A DNA stretch of 43,695 nucleotides from Candidatus Solibacter usitatus (lineage in GTDB: Bacteria; Acidobacteriota; Terriglobia; Bryobacterales; Bryobacteraceae), in NCBI GenBank assembly GCA_016213245.1, contig JACRBC010000040.1, positions 1-43,695 of the forward strand, given 5' to 3'. Made by a program: the position numbers and the translations under genes. Below, one piece after another: positions 33,715-41,712 of the stretch. Within the stretch, counting starts at the first letter, position 1, and each line of letters begins with the position of its first letter. The notes beneath the pieces were generated by a model that was not told the DNA's origin, made no database searches, and saw only the letters and a list, made by a program, of their open reading frames with translations.

Positions 33715-35338
33715 ACCCGCACAGGTACACGCTTGTGCCGGGCAATCTTGGGTCCGCCCCGCGCACCTGCGTGTAGGCATGTTCCGCGAAGCCCGGACCG
33801 AATCGAACGGTGTCCTTGCCCGCTCGCGCCACGGCGTAGCCGCTCTTCAGAATCGAAGCGTTCTGCGCGCCCGGCGCCGGTGTGACGCCCTCCACCTGCA
33901 CGCCTTCCCTCAGGTTCACTTCCACCGCCAGCGGCACGCCGGCCGTCCCCTCCGCGCTGATCTCGATCGTGAAGCCCCCGCGCCGGCCCTTCGCCTCTTT
34001 CACCTCGACGCGATACTCCATCTTCTGCACTTCGCTCCGCGGCCGTAGACCGCGCACTTTGTCCCAGTCGCTCGCCTCCACCTTGCGCGGCGGATCGAGC
34101 GGTTGATAGTACGGTCCCTCCATCGACTGCGTCATGCGGTAGCCGTCCGCCGTGCGCTCCCACTTCGCCGGGCGGAACTGCCCCTTGCCGAAGAACGCCG
34201 ACGCAAACCGCACCGCCTGCACCACACACTCCCCGTTCCGCATCGCGAAGAACCGCGAATTGCCGTTCAGCAGCACGCTGGCGCTCATCTGGCCTCGGCG
34301 AATGCGCGCGATTTCCACCGAGGGCATCAGCTTGTGGTAGTCCTCCGGCAGCGGCGCGGACGCTGGCAATGGTCGCGCCAGTTCCGGGAATCGCAGGTAG
34401 GCCGACAGCCACGCCCCGCGCGGCTCCACGCGCCTCGCCATCTCCGCAAAGCGGCCGTTCGAGTCCTTGATCGCCAGGTAGCGCAGCGGCAGCCAGTAGC
34501 GCTCCATCCCGGCGCGCTCGTACTGATCCTGCCGCCGCGAGATCTCCGTCACCACCTCCCCGTTCGGATGCACCAGGTACATCATCGCTTCCAGGTTTCT
34601 TCGCACCGGATCAAGCAGTTCCGGCTTGCCCAGCTTCAATGCCGTCACCAGCAGCGCCTTATCGCTCACCGTGTTGTAGACGGTGGTCGACCGCTCGTTG
34701 AACTGCCCGTCGGCGTCGATGTCGATGCCCTCCGCCAGCCACTGCTCGGCGCGCCGCACGAAACGCGCGTCCGGCATCACCTCGTTCAACTGCGACAGCG
34801 CCTCGCAGGCCACCCAGCGGTGGTTCGGCGTGTGCACGCCGCCCCGCACCAGAGCGTCTCCCGCCTTGCGCAGGAACGGCTCCATCTCGCCCAACAGCGT
34901 GGTGAGGTTGTTCCGCTTCGCCAGCAACGCCGCCGACGCAACGTTGTGGATCGTGAAGGCCAGATCCGGGGTCGAGTGGAAATTGGTGATGTACAGATCG
35001 ATGGTTCCGTCATCGTGCTGCTTGCGCCGCAGATACCCGGCGGCCAGTACGGCGCGCTGCATCAGCTCACTCGACTGGTGGAAGCGTGAGGCCGGGCAGA
35101 CCAGCGCTGCCACGAAGGTGTCCAGAATCGCCCCGCCCGTGCTGGCCGAAAAGAATCCATAGTCGTCCGCATAGCCGCCGCAGTTCGGGTCTTTCACGTC
35201 GGCGATCTGCAAGCGCAACAGGCGCTCCACCGCTTCGTCGTGGCGGCGAATCAATGCCGGATCTATCTGCGCCGCCGGCTGCGCAACGGTGGCAGGAGCG
35301 GCCATGGCGGCCGCGAACTCGCGTCGTGTGATGGGCAT
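33671..35338 (-). CDS. Tat-exported protein of unknown function, helical-toroid-like
   Basis: 555 residues. The leader MPITRREFAAAMAAPATVAQ has a twin-arginine motif. The N-terminal 330 residues are helix-rich with paired repeats (FHQSSELMQRAVLAAGYLRR; HNVASAALLAKRNNLTTLLG; NHRWVACEALSQLN), like an alpha/alpha toroid of glycoside hydrolases or polysaccharide lyases. The C-terminal 200 residues look like a beta-sandwich. I do not recognise the exact family. The ATG at 35338 fits the leader; the frame extends to 36487 but that part is antisense to the serine hydrolase. A carbohydrate-related role is a guess. Confidence 0.75.
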   Translation of the reverse strand: MPITRREFAAAMAAPATVAQPAAQIDPALIRRHDEAVERLLRLQIADVKDPNCGGYADDYGFFSASTGGAILDTFVAALVCPASRFHQSSELMQRAVLAAGYLRRKQHDDGTIDLYITNFHSTPDLAFTIHNVASAALLAKRNNLTTLLGEMEPFLRKAGDALVRGGVHTPNHRWVACEALSQLNEVMPDARFVRRAEQWLAEGIDIDADGQFNERSTTVYNTVSDKALLVTALKLGKPELLDPVRRNLEAMMYLVHPNGEVVTEISRRQDQYERAGMERYWLPLRYLAIKDSNGRFAEMARRVEPRGAWLSAYLRFPELARPLPASAPLPEDYHKLMPSVEIARIRRGQMSASVLLNGNSRFFAMRNGECVVQAVRFASAFFGKGQFRPAKWERTADGYRMTQSMEGPYYQPLDPPRKVEASDWDKVRGLRPRSEVQKMEYRVEVKEAKGRRGGFTIEISAEGTAGVPLAVEVNLREGVQVEGVTPAPGAQNASILKSGYAVARAGKDTVRFGPGFAEHAYTQVRGADPRLPGTSVYLCGFTPLRRVLEFDAPA

Positions 35339-35353
35339 GGGGGTACTTGAGCA

Positions 35354-35361
35354 ATTATAAT
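35354..35361. promoter_or_regulatory. Symmetric -10 element (divergent promoter)
   Basis: ATTATAAT is its own reverse complement, so a TATAAT box is present on both strands (35356-35361 plus, 35359-35354 minus). The plus box is 19 bases before the serine hydrolase ATG and the minus box 15 bases before the Tat-protein ATG. -35 boxes are not convincing on either strand. Confidence 0.5.
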
Positions 35362-35380
35362 GCCCTCTGAGATCCAACCC

Positions 35381-36616
35381 ATGTCGAAACGACGACTCGC
35401 TTTCCTCTTGCCGCTCGCCGCATTGGTCTTGCTCGCCGCGCCGCCGGCGCCGGACCCCGCCAAAGCCGGGATGGACCCCGCCCAGTTGCAGAAGATCGCC
35501 CCGCGCATGAAGACCTTCGTCGACCAGCAGGCGGTCGCCGGCACGGTCACCCTCCTGATGCGCAAAGGCGCCCTGGCCCATCTCGAAGCCGCCGGATGGC
35601 AGGACATCGAGGTCCGGAAGCCCATGCGCACCGACACCATCTTCCAGATCATGTCGATGACCAAGCCCTTCACCGGCGCCGCCATCATGCTGCTCGCCGA
35701 TGAGGGCAAGCTCAGCATCAGCGACCCCGTCGAACGGATTCTTCCCGAATTTTGCGGCCAGTGGATGATCGCCTCGGAGGCCAACGGCACTCGCACTCTC
35801 AAGAAGCCCGCGCGGCCGATCACCATCCGCGACCTGATGACCCACACCTCCGGCCTCCCCGGCGCCCCCGCCATCGCCGACGTGATGGTCAAAATGAACC
35901 GCACCCTCGCCGACGCCGTCCTGCTCTACTCCCAGCAGCCGCTCGAGTTTGAGCCCGGAACACGGTGGGCGTACTCCAACGCGGGCATCGCCACGCTCGG
36001 CCGCATCGTCGAGGTCCTCTCCGGCATGAGCTTTGAGAAGTTCCTCGAAACGCGCATTTTCCAGCCCCTCGGCATGGTGGACTCCTACATTTTTCTCCCG
36101 GCCGAGAAACAGGGCCGCCTGGCGCCGGTCTACGAGCCGAAGGACGGCAAGCTGGTGAAGTCCGGCGCCTCCATCCTGGCCGGCGATCCCCTCCAATTCC
36201 GCAAGGGCGCCGTCTACTCGGGCCCCGAGCACGCCATGTACTCCACCGCCTGGGACCTGGCGCAGTTCTACCAGATGCTGCTCAACCGGGGCACGCTGAA
36301 CGGCAAGCGGGTCCTCTCGCCCGCCGCCGTCGAGATCATGAGCACCTTGCACACCGGCAGTCTCGAGGCCGGCCACGAGTCCGGCATGGGCTACGGACTC
36401 ACCGTGACCGTGGTGAAGGATCCCATCGGAACGCTGGCCGGCCTCAGCCTGGGCGCCTTCGGCCACGGCGGGGCGTTCGGCACCCACGGCTGGGTGGATC
36501 CCCGGCGCGAGATGATCGGCGTCTTCCTCGTCCAGCTCAGCGGCGATGCCAGGCCCGTGCGCAACAGCTTCACTTTCCTCGGCGCCTCCGCCATTGTGGA
36601 GCCCTCGAAACAGTGA
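35381..36616 (+). CDS. Serine hydrolase, class C beta-lactamase/DD-peptidase family
   Basis: 411 residues with signal peptide MSKRRLAFLLPLAALVLLAA. Active-site motifs are SMTK (Ser92-Lys95), YSN (Tyr198 in RWAYSNAG) and a C-terminal HGGAFGTHGW in place of KTG. This fits esterase/EstB- or DD-peptidase-like members as well as beta-lactamases; resistance cannot be inferred. The ATG at 35381 is preferred for the leader; an ATG at 35360 overlaps the -10 box. The next gene (MarR) overlaps its stop (GTGA). Confidence 0.9.
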   Translation: MSKRRLAFLLPLAALVLLAAPPAPDPAKAGMDPAQLQKIAPRMKTFVDQQAVAGTVTLLMRKGALAHLEAAGWQDIEVRKPMRTDTIFQIMSMTKPFTGAAIMLLADEGKLSISDPVERILPEFCGQWMIASEANGTRTLKKPARPITIRDLMTHTSGLPGAPAIADVMVKMNRTLADAVLLYSQQPLEFEPGTRWAYSNAGIATLGRIVEVLSGMSFEKFLETRIFQPLGMVDSYIFLPAEKQGRLAPVYEPKDGKLVKSGASILAGDPLQFRKGAVYSGPEHAMYSTAWDLAQFYQMLLNRGTLNGKRVLSPAAVEIMSTLHTGSLEAGHESGMGYGLTVTVVKDPIGTLAGLSLGAFGHGGAFGTHGWVDPRREMIGVFLVQLSGDARPVRNSFTFLGASAIVEPSKQ

Positions 36617-37038
36617 GCGCCAGACCCGAGCAGGACGCCTTCGTCGCCCTGCAGAGATCCGCTGGCGTCCTCATGGACGAGCTCTCGCTCCTGTTGAAGC
36701 AGCACGGCCTCTCACCACCCCAGTACAACGTACTGCTCATCCTCCGCGGCGCCCGCCCGGAGCCGCTTACCTGCGGCGAGATCTCCGCGCGCATGGTCAC
36801 CCGCGACTCCGACATCACCCGCCTGCTCGACCGCATGGACAGGCAAGGCTGGATCTCCCGCTCCCGTGAACAGTTGGACCGGCGCGTAGTCCGCGTCTCC
36901 ATCACCGCCCCCGGACTTGCCATGCTCAAGACGCTCGATGCCCCCGTGCACGCCCTGCACCGCCGCCAGTTCTCCGCCCTTGGGGACTTCAATACCGCAA
37001 CCCTCGCCCGCCTTCTGGACACGCTGTCCGCATCCTGA
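36613..37038 (+). CDS. MarR-family transcriptional regulator
   Basis: 141 residues, GTG start overlapping the serine hydrolase stop. The winged helix is clear: LSPPQYNVLLILRGA, LTCGEISARMVTRDSDITRL and the wing DRMDRQGWISRSREQLDRRV. MarR regulators often control a pirin gene, which follows 39 bases later, in response to phenolic or oxidative signals. Its operator is not evident to me. Confidence 0.92.
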   Translation: MSARPEQDAFVALQRSAGVLMDELSLLLKQHGLSPPQYNVLLILRGARPEPLTCGEISARMVTRDSDITRLLDRMDRQGWISRSREQLDRRVVRVSITAPGLAMLKTLDAPVHALHRRQFSALGDFNTATLARLLDTLSAS

Positions 37039-37077
37039 CCCGTTCGCCGTTCATCCAATCCGCAGAGGAACAACCAC

Positions 37078-37776
37078 TTGATCGTCGTCAGACCCGCCGC
37101 CCAACGCGGAGCCACCAAGCTCGCCTGGCTCGACAGCCGCCACAGCTTTTCCTTTAACCGCTACTACGATCCGCAGTACATGAACTTCCGCGCCCTGCGC
37201 GTCATCAACGACGATGTCATCGCCCCCGGCGGCAAGTTCGGCATGCATCCCCATCAGGACATGGAGATTCTCACCTGGGTCCTTGAAGGAGCAGTGGCCC
37301 ATCAGGATTCCACCGGCGCTTGCGGCGAGATTCGTCCCGGCGACGCTCAGAAGATGTCCGCCGGCGCCGGTATCTTCCACAGCGAAGCGAACGCTTCCGG
37401 CTCCGAGACGCTGCGCCTGCTTCAGATCTGGATCGAGCCCGATCGCTCCGGCCTGCCGCCGGAATACTCGCAGGCCCACTTCCACGAAGCCCGGCGCCGC
37501 AACACTCTGCGCCTCATCGGCGCCCGCGACGGTCGCGACGGCGCCCTCCTCTTCCACCAGGACGTGGACGTCTACAACGGGGTGCTCGATCCCGGCGCCA
37601 CAGTGACCCACTCCATCGAACCAGGCCGCTACGCCTGGCTCCAGGTCGCCTGCGGCGCCCTCACCTTGAACGGGGTCGCCCTGCAAAGCGGCGACGGCGC
37701 TGCCCTCTCCGGCGAAACCGAGATCGTCATCCAGGCCGCCGAACCCGCCGAACTCCTGCTGTTCGACCTCGCATGA
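37078..37776 (+). CDS. Pirin family protein
   Basis: 232 residues, TTG start with GAGG upstream. Bicupin of the pirin/YhhW class: iron ligands in GMHPHQDMEILTWVLEGAVA and SAGAGIFHSEAN, and a second degenerate cupin (VLDPGATVTHSIEPGRY). YhhW-type pirins have quercetin 2,3-dioxygenase activity in vitro. Here it lies between a MarR regulator and the DedA-rhodanese gene, whose ATG overlaps its stop (ATGA), so a linked redox-responsive unit is plausible. Confidence 0.92.
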   Translation: MIVVRPAAQRGATKLAWLDSRHSFSFNRYYDPQYMNFRALRVINDDVIAPGGKFGMHPHQDMEILTWVLEGAVAHQDSTGACGEIRPGDAQKMSAGAGIFHSEANASGSETLRLLQIWIEPDRSGLPPEYSQAHFHEARRRNTLRLIGARDGRDGALLFHQDVDVYNGVLDPGATVTHSIEPGRYAWLQVACGALTLNGVALQSGDGAALSGETEIVIQAAEPAELLLFDLA

Positions 37777-38735
37777 CGGAACTCTGGGCGTTCGTGCTGC
37801 GCCATGGCTACGGACTACTTTTCGCCGCCGTACTGGTGGAACAGCTCGGCGCTCCCGTGCCTGCCGTGCCCATCCTGCTCGTGATGGGCGCGCTGGCCGG
37901 CTTCGGCCATTACTCCGCCTGGACTGCTTTGCTTCTGGCCGTCGTTGCGGCGCTCGCCGCGGACCTCTTCTGGTTCGAGCTCGGCCGCCGCCGCGGCGAT
38001 TCCATCCTGGCCTTGCTCTGCCGGCTGTCGCTCGAGCCGGATTCCTGCGTCCGGCAGACCTCCCAACGCTTCGACCGCTGGGGCCCGGCCACCTTGCTCG
38101 TCGCCAAGTTCATCCCCGGCCTCAGCGCCGTCGCTCCGCCGCTGGCCGGCAGCGCCCGCCTCTCCCGCTGGAAGTTCCTCCTGTTCGACTCCGCCGGCGC
38201 GGCGCTCTGGGCGGGCTCCGCCCTGGCCGGCGGAGTGCTGCTCGGCCGCCGGCTGGAGCGCGCCGTCCTGTGGCTGGCCCACCTCGGCTCCGGCCTGCTC
38301 GCGCTGGCCTCCGCGCTGCTGCTCGCCTGGATCGCCTGGAAGCTCTGGCATCGCCGCAAGACCGTGCGCCTGCTTCGTGTCGCGCGAGTCACGCCCCAGG
38401 AGCTGAAGCGCCTGCTCGACGCCGGCCAGCCGGTTCACATCGTCGACCTGCGCCCGCCGCGCTCCGTTCAGCGCAGCGGCGTCCGCCTGCCCGGTGCGCT
38501 CATCCTCGCCCCCGAACAGATCGACCTCCGCCTGCGCGATCTCCCCTCCGGCGCCCACCTGGTTTTTTACTGCCACTGACCCAACGAGGCTTCCAGCGCC
38601 GGTCTGGCGCTGCGGTTCCAACGCGCCGGCTTCACCAATGTCCGCCCGCTGCTGGGCGGTCTGGAGGCCTGGGCCGCTCACGGATACCCGCTGGAGCGGC
38701 TCGACTCCACCGGGAGTGCACCCGGCATGACATAG
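37773..38735 (+). CDS. DedA-rhodanese fusion, probable selenoprotein (TGA = Sec269)
   Basis: If TGA at 38577-38579 is read as selenocysteine, 320 residues. Residues 1-200 are a DedA/SNARE-associated membrane protein (VPAVPILLVMGALAGF, VAKFIPGLSAVAPPLAGSAR). Residues about 210-310 are a rhodanese domain: VTPQELKRLLDAGQPVHIVD, active loop FYCH-U-PNEASSAGLALRF, then FTNVRPLLGGLEAWAAHGYP. As I recall the family, DedA-linked rhodaneses have a CxCPNE loop, so TGA replaces the second Cys and gives CxU. The frame stays open with strong rhodanese similarity for 51 codons to TAG. A hairpin with loop GGTCT begins 14 bases after TGA. A conventional reading would stop at 38579 with a truncated domain. Confidence 0.8.
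38577..38612 (+). promoter_or_regulatory. Sec codon and bacterial SECIS-like hairpin
   Basis: TGA (38577-38579), a 14-base spacer, then stem CAGCGCC (38594-38600), loop GGTCT (38601-38605) and stem GGCGCTG (38606-38612), all seven pairs Watson-Crick. E. coli fdhF SECIS also presents GGUCU at its apex, which SelB binds, and it lies 18 bases after UGA; here the loop lies 21 bases after. A C-C mismatch and two G-T pairs could lengthen the stem below. Confidence 0.72.
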
Positions 38736-38760
38736 AATGGTCGCCGAGGAGAAGCCGCTG

Positions 38761-39642
38761 ATGCTTGACGGTCTTCTGCGCGCAGCCGGAGTGGCGGTGC
38801 TTGGCGTGGCAACGCTCGCCTCCGCCGCTGACCCTACCTTCCTGCGGCGAAACGCAGCCGGCGTTGCGCCACAGCCTGACGATCTGACCAATGGGGCCAG
38901 AGGAGCATCCTACCGTCCTCTGTTCGGCGCGGGCGACTCGCAGGCCCGGTTCCTCAAGAGCATCGCGCGGTACGGTGAGCTGACCGTGGACGCCGGGGGC
39001 AGTTCCGCTATCGTCAGCTATCCGGCAGAGGAGCAGGTCTACTTCATCCTCTCCGGCGCGGGGGCGGTGACCTGCGAGGGGACCAGCGTGGCGGTGAAGG
39101 CCAATGACTTCCTCTATCTTCCACCCGGCAGCCACCACGGAGTCACGGGTGGCCCAACCGATCCGCTGCGTCTGCTGGTGATGGGTTTTCGAATTCCGAA
39201 AGGAGAGGCGCTGCCGCCGGCGCCGCGGCTGATGATCGCCAACGCCGCGGATGTGCCTTTGCAGGAGTTGGCGGGTCACGGCCCCACGACGAAGTTCAAG
39301 CTGCTGATGGGGACCACGCAGAGCACCCGGGACAAACTACCCGCGGCGAGCCAGATGGTGAGCCTCTTCCTGATGGAGTTTGCGCCCGGCGGTACCAACA
39401 TTCCCCATCACCACGAGATGGAGGAGGAGATCTATTTCGTGCTCAGGGGGAGCGGCGAGATGGTGGCGGGAGGCGGCGCGGACGGCAACGAAGGGCGCCA
39501 TCCGACGCGGCAGGGCGATGCCTGGTTCCTGCGCCTCAACACCACCGTGGGCTTCTACAGCGGCGCCAGGCCAGGAGGCGAACATGACCTTGTGCTCGCC
39601 GTGCGATCCAGTTTTCCGTTCCCGCCCGCGCGGCGCAGGTGA
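38761..39642 (+). CDS. Secreted bicupin protein
   Basis: 293 residues. The ATG at 38761 follows GAGGAG by 8 bases and gives the leader MLDGLLRAAGVAVLGVATLA; the ATG at 38737 lacks a site. Two cupin folds: VSYPAEEQVYFILSGAGAV with PPGSHHGVTG, and NIPHHHEMEEEIYFVLRGSG, in which the His cluster and Glu are metal ligands. Possibly an exported dioxygenase or sugar-binding cupin. It is followed 22 bases later by an enolase-superfamily gene; both are probably in one transcript with functions in breakdown of a carbohydrate or aromatic compound. Confidence 0.82.
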   Translation: MLDGLLRAAGVAVLGVATLASAADPTFLRRNAAGVAPQPDDLTNGARGASYRPLFGAGDSQARFLKSIARYGELTVDAGGSSAIVSYPAEEQVYFILSGAGAVTCEGTSVAVKANDFLYLPPGSHHGVTGGPTDPLRLLVMGFRIPKGEALPPAPRLMIANAADVPLQELAGHGPTTKFKLLMGTTQSTRDKLPAASQMVSLFLMEFAPGGTNIPHHHEMEEEIYFVLRGSGEMVAGGGADGNEGRHPTRQGDAWFLRLNTTVGFYSGARPGGEHDLVLAVRSSFPFPPARRR

Positions 39643-39664
39643 TCAAGGAGGTTCCAGGATCAAC

Positions 39665-41014
39665 ATGACTCGCAGAAGAATGCTCGCCGCCGCCGCGCTT
39701 CCCGGCATCCTTCGGATGACGGAGGGCGTCTCGTGCGCGCAGACGTTGAATAAGAACTCCGCGCCCAGCCAGTTGAAGATCACCGATATGCGGTCCGTAC
39801 TGGTGGCGTCGAACTACGACTACCCGATCATCCGCATCGACACCAACCAGGGCGTATATGGCTTGGGCGAGGTGCGCGACGCCGGCCGCGAGGGCACGGC
39901 GCTCGTGCTGAAGCCGCACCTCAAGGGGCGGAACCCGTTGCAGATCGAGCCGATTCTCGACAGCATCCGCAACTTCGCCGGCCAGCAGCGCATGGGCGGC
40001 GGCTACAGTGCCGTGGATATGGCGCTGCACGACATCGCGGGCAAGGTATACAACGTGCCCGCCTGGCGTCTGATCGGCTCAAAGTACCGCGACCGGATCC
40101 GCATCTACTGCGACACCGATCAAAGCAAGGATCCGAAGGTATTCGCCGAGCGCCTGCGCAGGCGAAAGGAACAGGGCTTCACGTTCTTCAAGATGGATCT
40201 CGGCACCAGCCTGGTGGCGGACCGGCCCGGCGCGGTAAACAGCTACGGCACGGCGACCGCGAAAGGTCTGCAGTATCTGTGCGAGTACATTCAGGCGGTG
40301 CGCGACCAGATCGGTTGGGAAGCGCCGCTGGCTACGGATCACTTCGGCGCGTTGAGCCTCAACGACAGTATCCGCTATGCGCGCGCCTTCGAACCGTACA
40401 ACCTGGCGTGGGCCGAGGACATGATTCAGGTGGGCCATCTCGGCCCGGGCGGGGATGCGCCCAGGAACTGGCGCGCCTACCGGGAACTGTGTGAGGCGAC
40501 GACGACGCCCATCGCCACGGGCGAGAGCCTTTTCGGTCTCGAAGAAGGCTTCAAGCCGTTCATCGACAACCGCGCCGTCGACATCATTCATCCGGATCCG
40601 CTCACTTCCGGCGCCATTCGCGAGACAAAGCGCATCGGCGATTACGCCGCCATGAACGGCGTGCAGACGGCAATCCACTTCGCGGGTTCGCCGGTAGGGT
40701 GTCTGGCCTCGGTCCACATGGCGGCGACGTTGAAGGACATGCTGGCCCTGGAGAACCATGCGGTGGATATCCCTTGGTGGGGCGATCTGGTGACGGGTCC
40801 AGCCAAGCCGATCGTTGACCGCGGCTACATCACTGTGCCGGACACGCCGGGCCTGGGCGTGGAACTGAGCGAAGCGGTGGTGAAGGAGCACATCCGGAAG
40901 GGCGGCTACTTCGAGCCGGCGCCTCAGTATGACGACTACATCCTGGACCGCTTCCGGCTGGGCGGTCCGTATCCGCATCTCGATGAGAACGGCAAGCCGG
41001 TAGTGAAGCAATAG
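39665..41014 (+). CDS. Enolase-superfamily (mandelate racemase/muconate lactonizing type) protein with Tat leader
   Basis: 449 residues. The leader MTRRRMLAAAALPGILRM has a twin-arginine pattern. Capping domain: IRIDTNQGVYGLGEVRDAGR. The barrel has FFKMDLGTS, an Asp in ATDHFGALS, Glu in AWAEDM, Glu in ATGESLFG, and IHFAGSPVG in place of the late His motif; this suits the gluconate/mannonate dehydratase-like sugar acid dehydratases. Ribosome site AAGGAGGT is 12 bases upstream and AGGA 5 bases. An upstream frame is not homologous. Substrate unknown, probably an acid sugar. Confidence 0.85.
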   Translation: MTRRRMLAAAALPGILRMTEGVSCAQTLNKNSAPSQLKITDMRSVLVASNYDYPIIRIDTNQGVYGLGEVRDAGREGTALVLKPHLKGRNPLQIEPILDSIRNFAGQQRMGGGYSAVDMALHDIAGKVYNVPAWRLIGSKYRDRIRIYCDTDQSKDPKVFAERLRRRKEQGFTFFKMDLGTSLVADRPGAVNSYGTATAKGLQYLCEYIQAVRDQIGWEAPLATDHFGALSLNDSIRYARAFEPYNLAWAEDMIQVGHLGPGGDAPRNWRAYRELCEATTTPIATGESLFGLEEGFKPFIDNRAVDIIHPDPLTSGAIRETKRIGDYAAMNGVQTAIHFAGSPVGCLASVHMAATLKDMLALENHAVDIPWWGDLVTGPAKPIVDRGYITVPDTPGLGVELSEAVVKEHIRKGGYFEPAPQYDDYILDRFRLGGPYPHLDENGKPVVKQ

Positions 41015-41059
41015 GGCCGCGGTCTTCCGCCTGAGCCTTGGTGTGAACGGAAGTATGGC

Positions 41060-41704
41060 TTGAATCGAGTTCTGCTACTGCTCGGCGTCTTGCTCGCCCC
41101 TGGGGTTGCCTGCGCTCAGGCGGACCCGCCGCGTCCCACGCCCGGACCCGTCCAGCCCGGCACGCCCCTCTCTGCCGCGAACTATTCCTATGCCACCGGC
41201 GCGGACCGCTTCAAGTGGTTCGTCAACTCCACCGTCGGGCCCGCCAGCCTGCTCGCCGCCGGACCCATCAGTTCCGGCTGGAGGACCCTCAGAAACACCC
41301 CCCCGGAGTACGGCCCCCATTGGGAGGGCTTCGGCAAGCGCTACGGCATGCGAATGGCCGGCGTCGCCACCGATAACGCCATCGAGGCGGTTGTGGGCGC
41401 AGCGCTGCGCGAAGATCCCCGCTATGTCCCCGCCGCGCCGGGCACTCCCTTCGGCGGCCGCGTCAAGCGCACCCTCTACCTGACTTTCTTCACCTATCGC
41501 CCGGATGGCTCCACCCGCTTCTACTACGGCCGCATCGCGGGCAACGTCGGCGGCAACTTCCTCGCTAATGCGTGGCGTGTGCAGAGCGCGAACTCCGCCG
41601 GCAACGCCGCGCTACGCTGCGTTTGGGGTCTCACCAGCCGCATGAGCGCCAACGCCTTCCAGGAGTTCTGGCCGACCGTGAAGCGCAAGCTCAAGCGCAA
41701 CTGA
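41060..41704 (+). CDS. Secreted protein of an acidobacterial family of unknown function
   Basis: 214 residues, TTG start; leader LNRVLLLLGVLLAPGVACAQ. The mature part includes WEGFGKRYGMRMAGVATDNA, ALREDPRYVPA and GNFLANAWR, a pattern I associate with a family expanded in acidobacteria, perhaps outer-membrane associated. No enzyme motif. It ends 9 bases from the convergent comM stop with no clear terminator between them. Confidence 0.7.
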   Translation: MNRVLLLLGVLLAPGVACAQADPPRPTPGPVQPGTPLSAANYSYATGADRFKWFVNSTVGPASLLAAGPISSGWRTLRNTPPEYGPHWEGFGKRYGMRMAGVATDNAIEAVVGAALREDPRYVPAAPGTPFGGRVKRTLYLTFFTYRPDGSTRFYYGRIAGNVGGNFLANAWRVQSANSAGNAALRCVWGLTSRMSANAFQEFWPTVKRKLKRN

Positions 41705-41712
41705 CCCCGCCC

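Noticed and set aside
35339..36487. Extension of the Tat-protein frame to 938 codons
   Set aside because: The extra part is antisense to the well-supported serine hydrolase, and the Tat leader starts at 35338.
37320..37772. Upstream extension of the DedA frame
   Set aside because: Overlaps pirin in another frame with Arg/Pro-rich nonsense; DedA begins at the ATG at 37773, which overlaps the pirin stop.
38577..38579. TGA as a simple nonsense mutation or true stop of the DedA-rhodanese gene
   Set aside because: Rhodanese sequence continues without decay to TAG, the TGA sits in the redox loop, and a GGTCT-loop hairpin follows at a suitable distance. Not excluded until SelB and tRNA-Sec are found.
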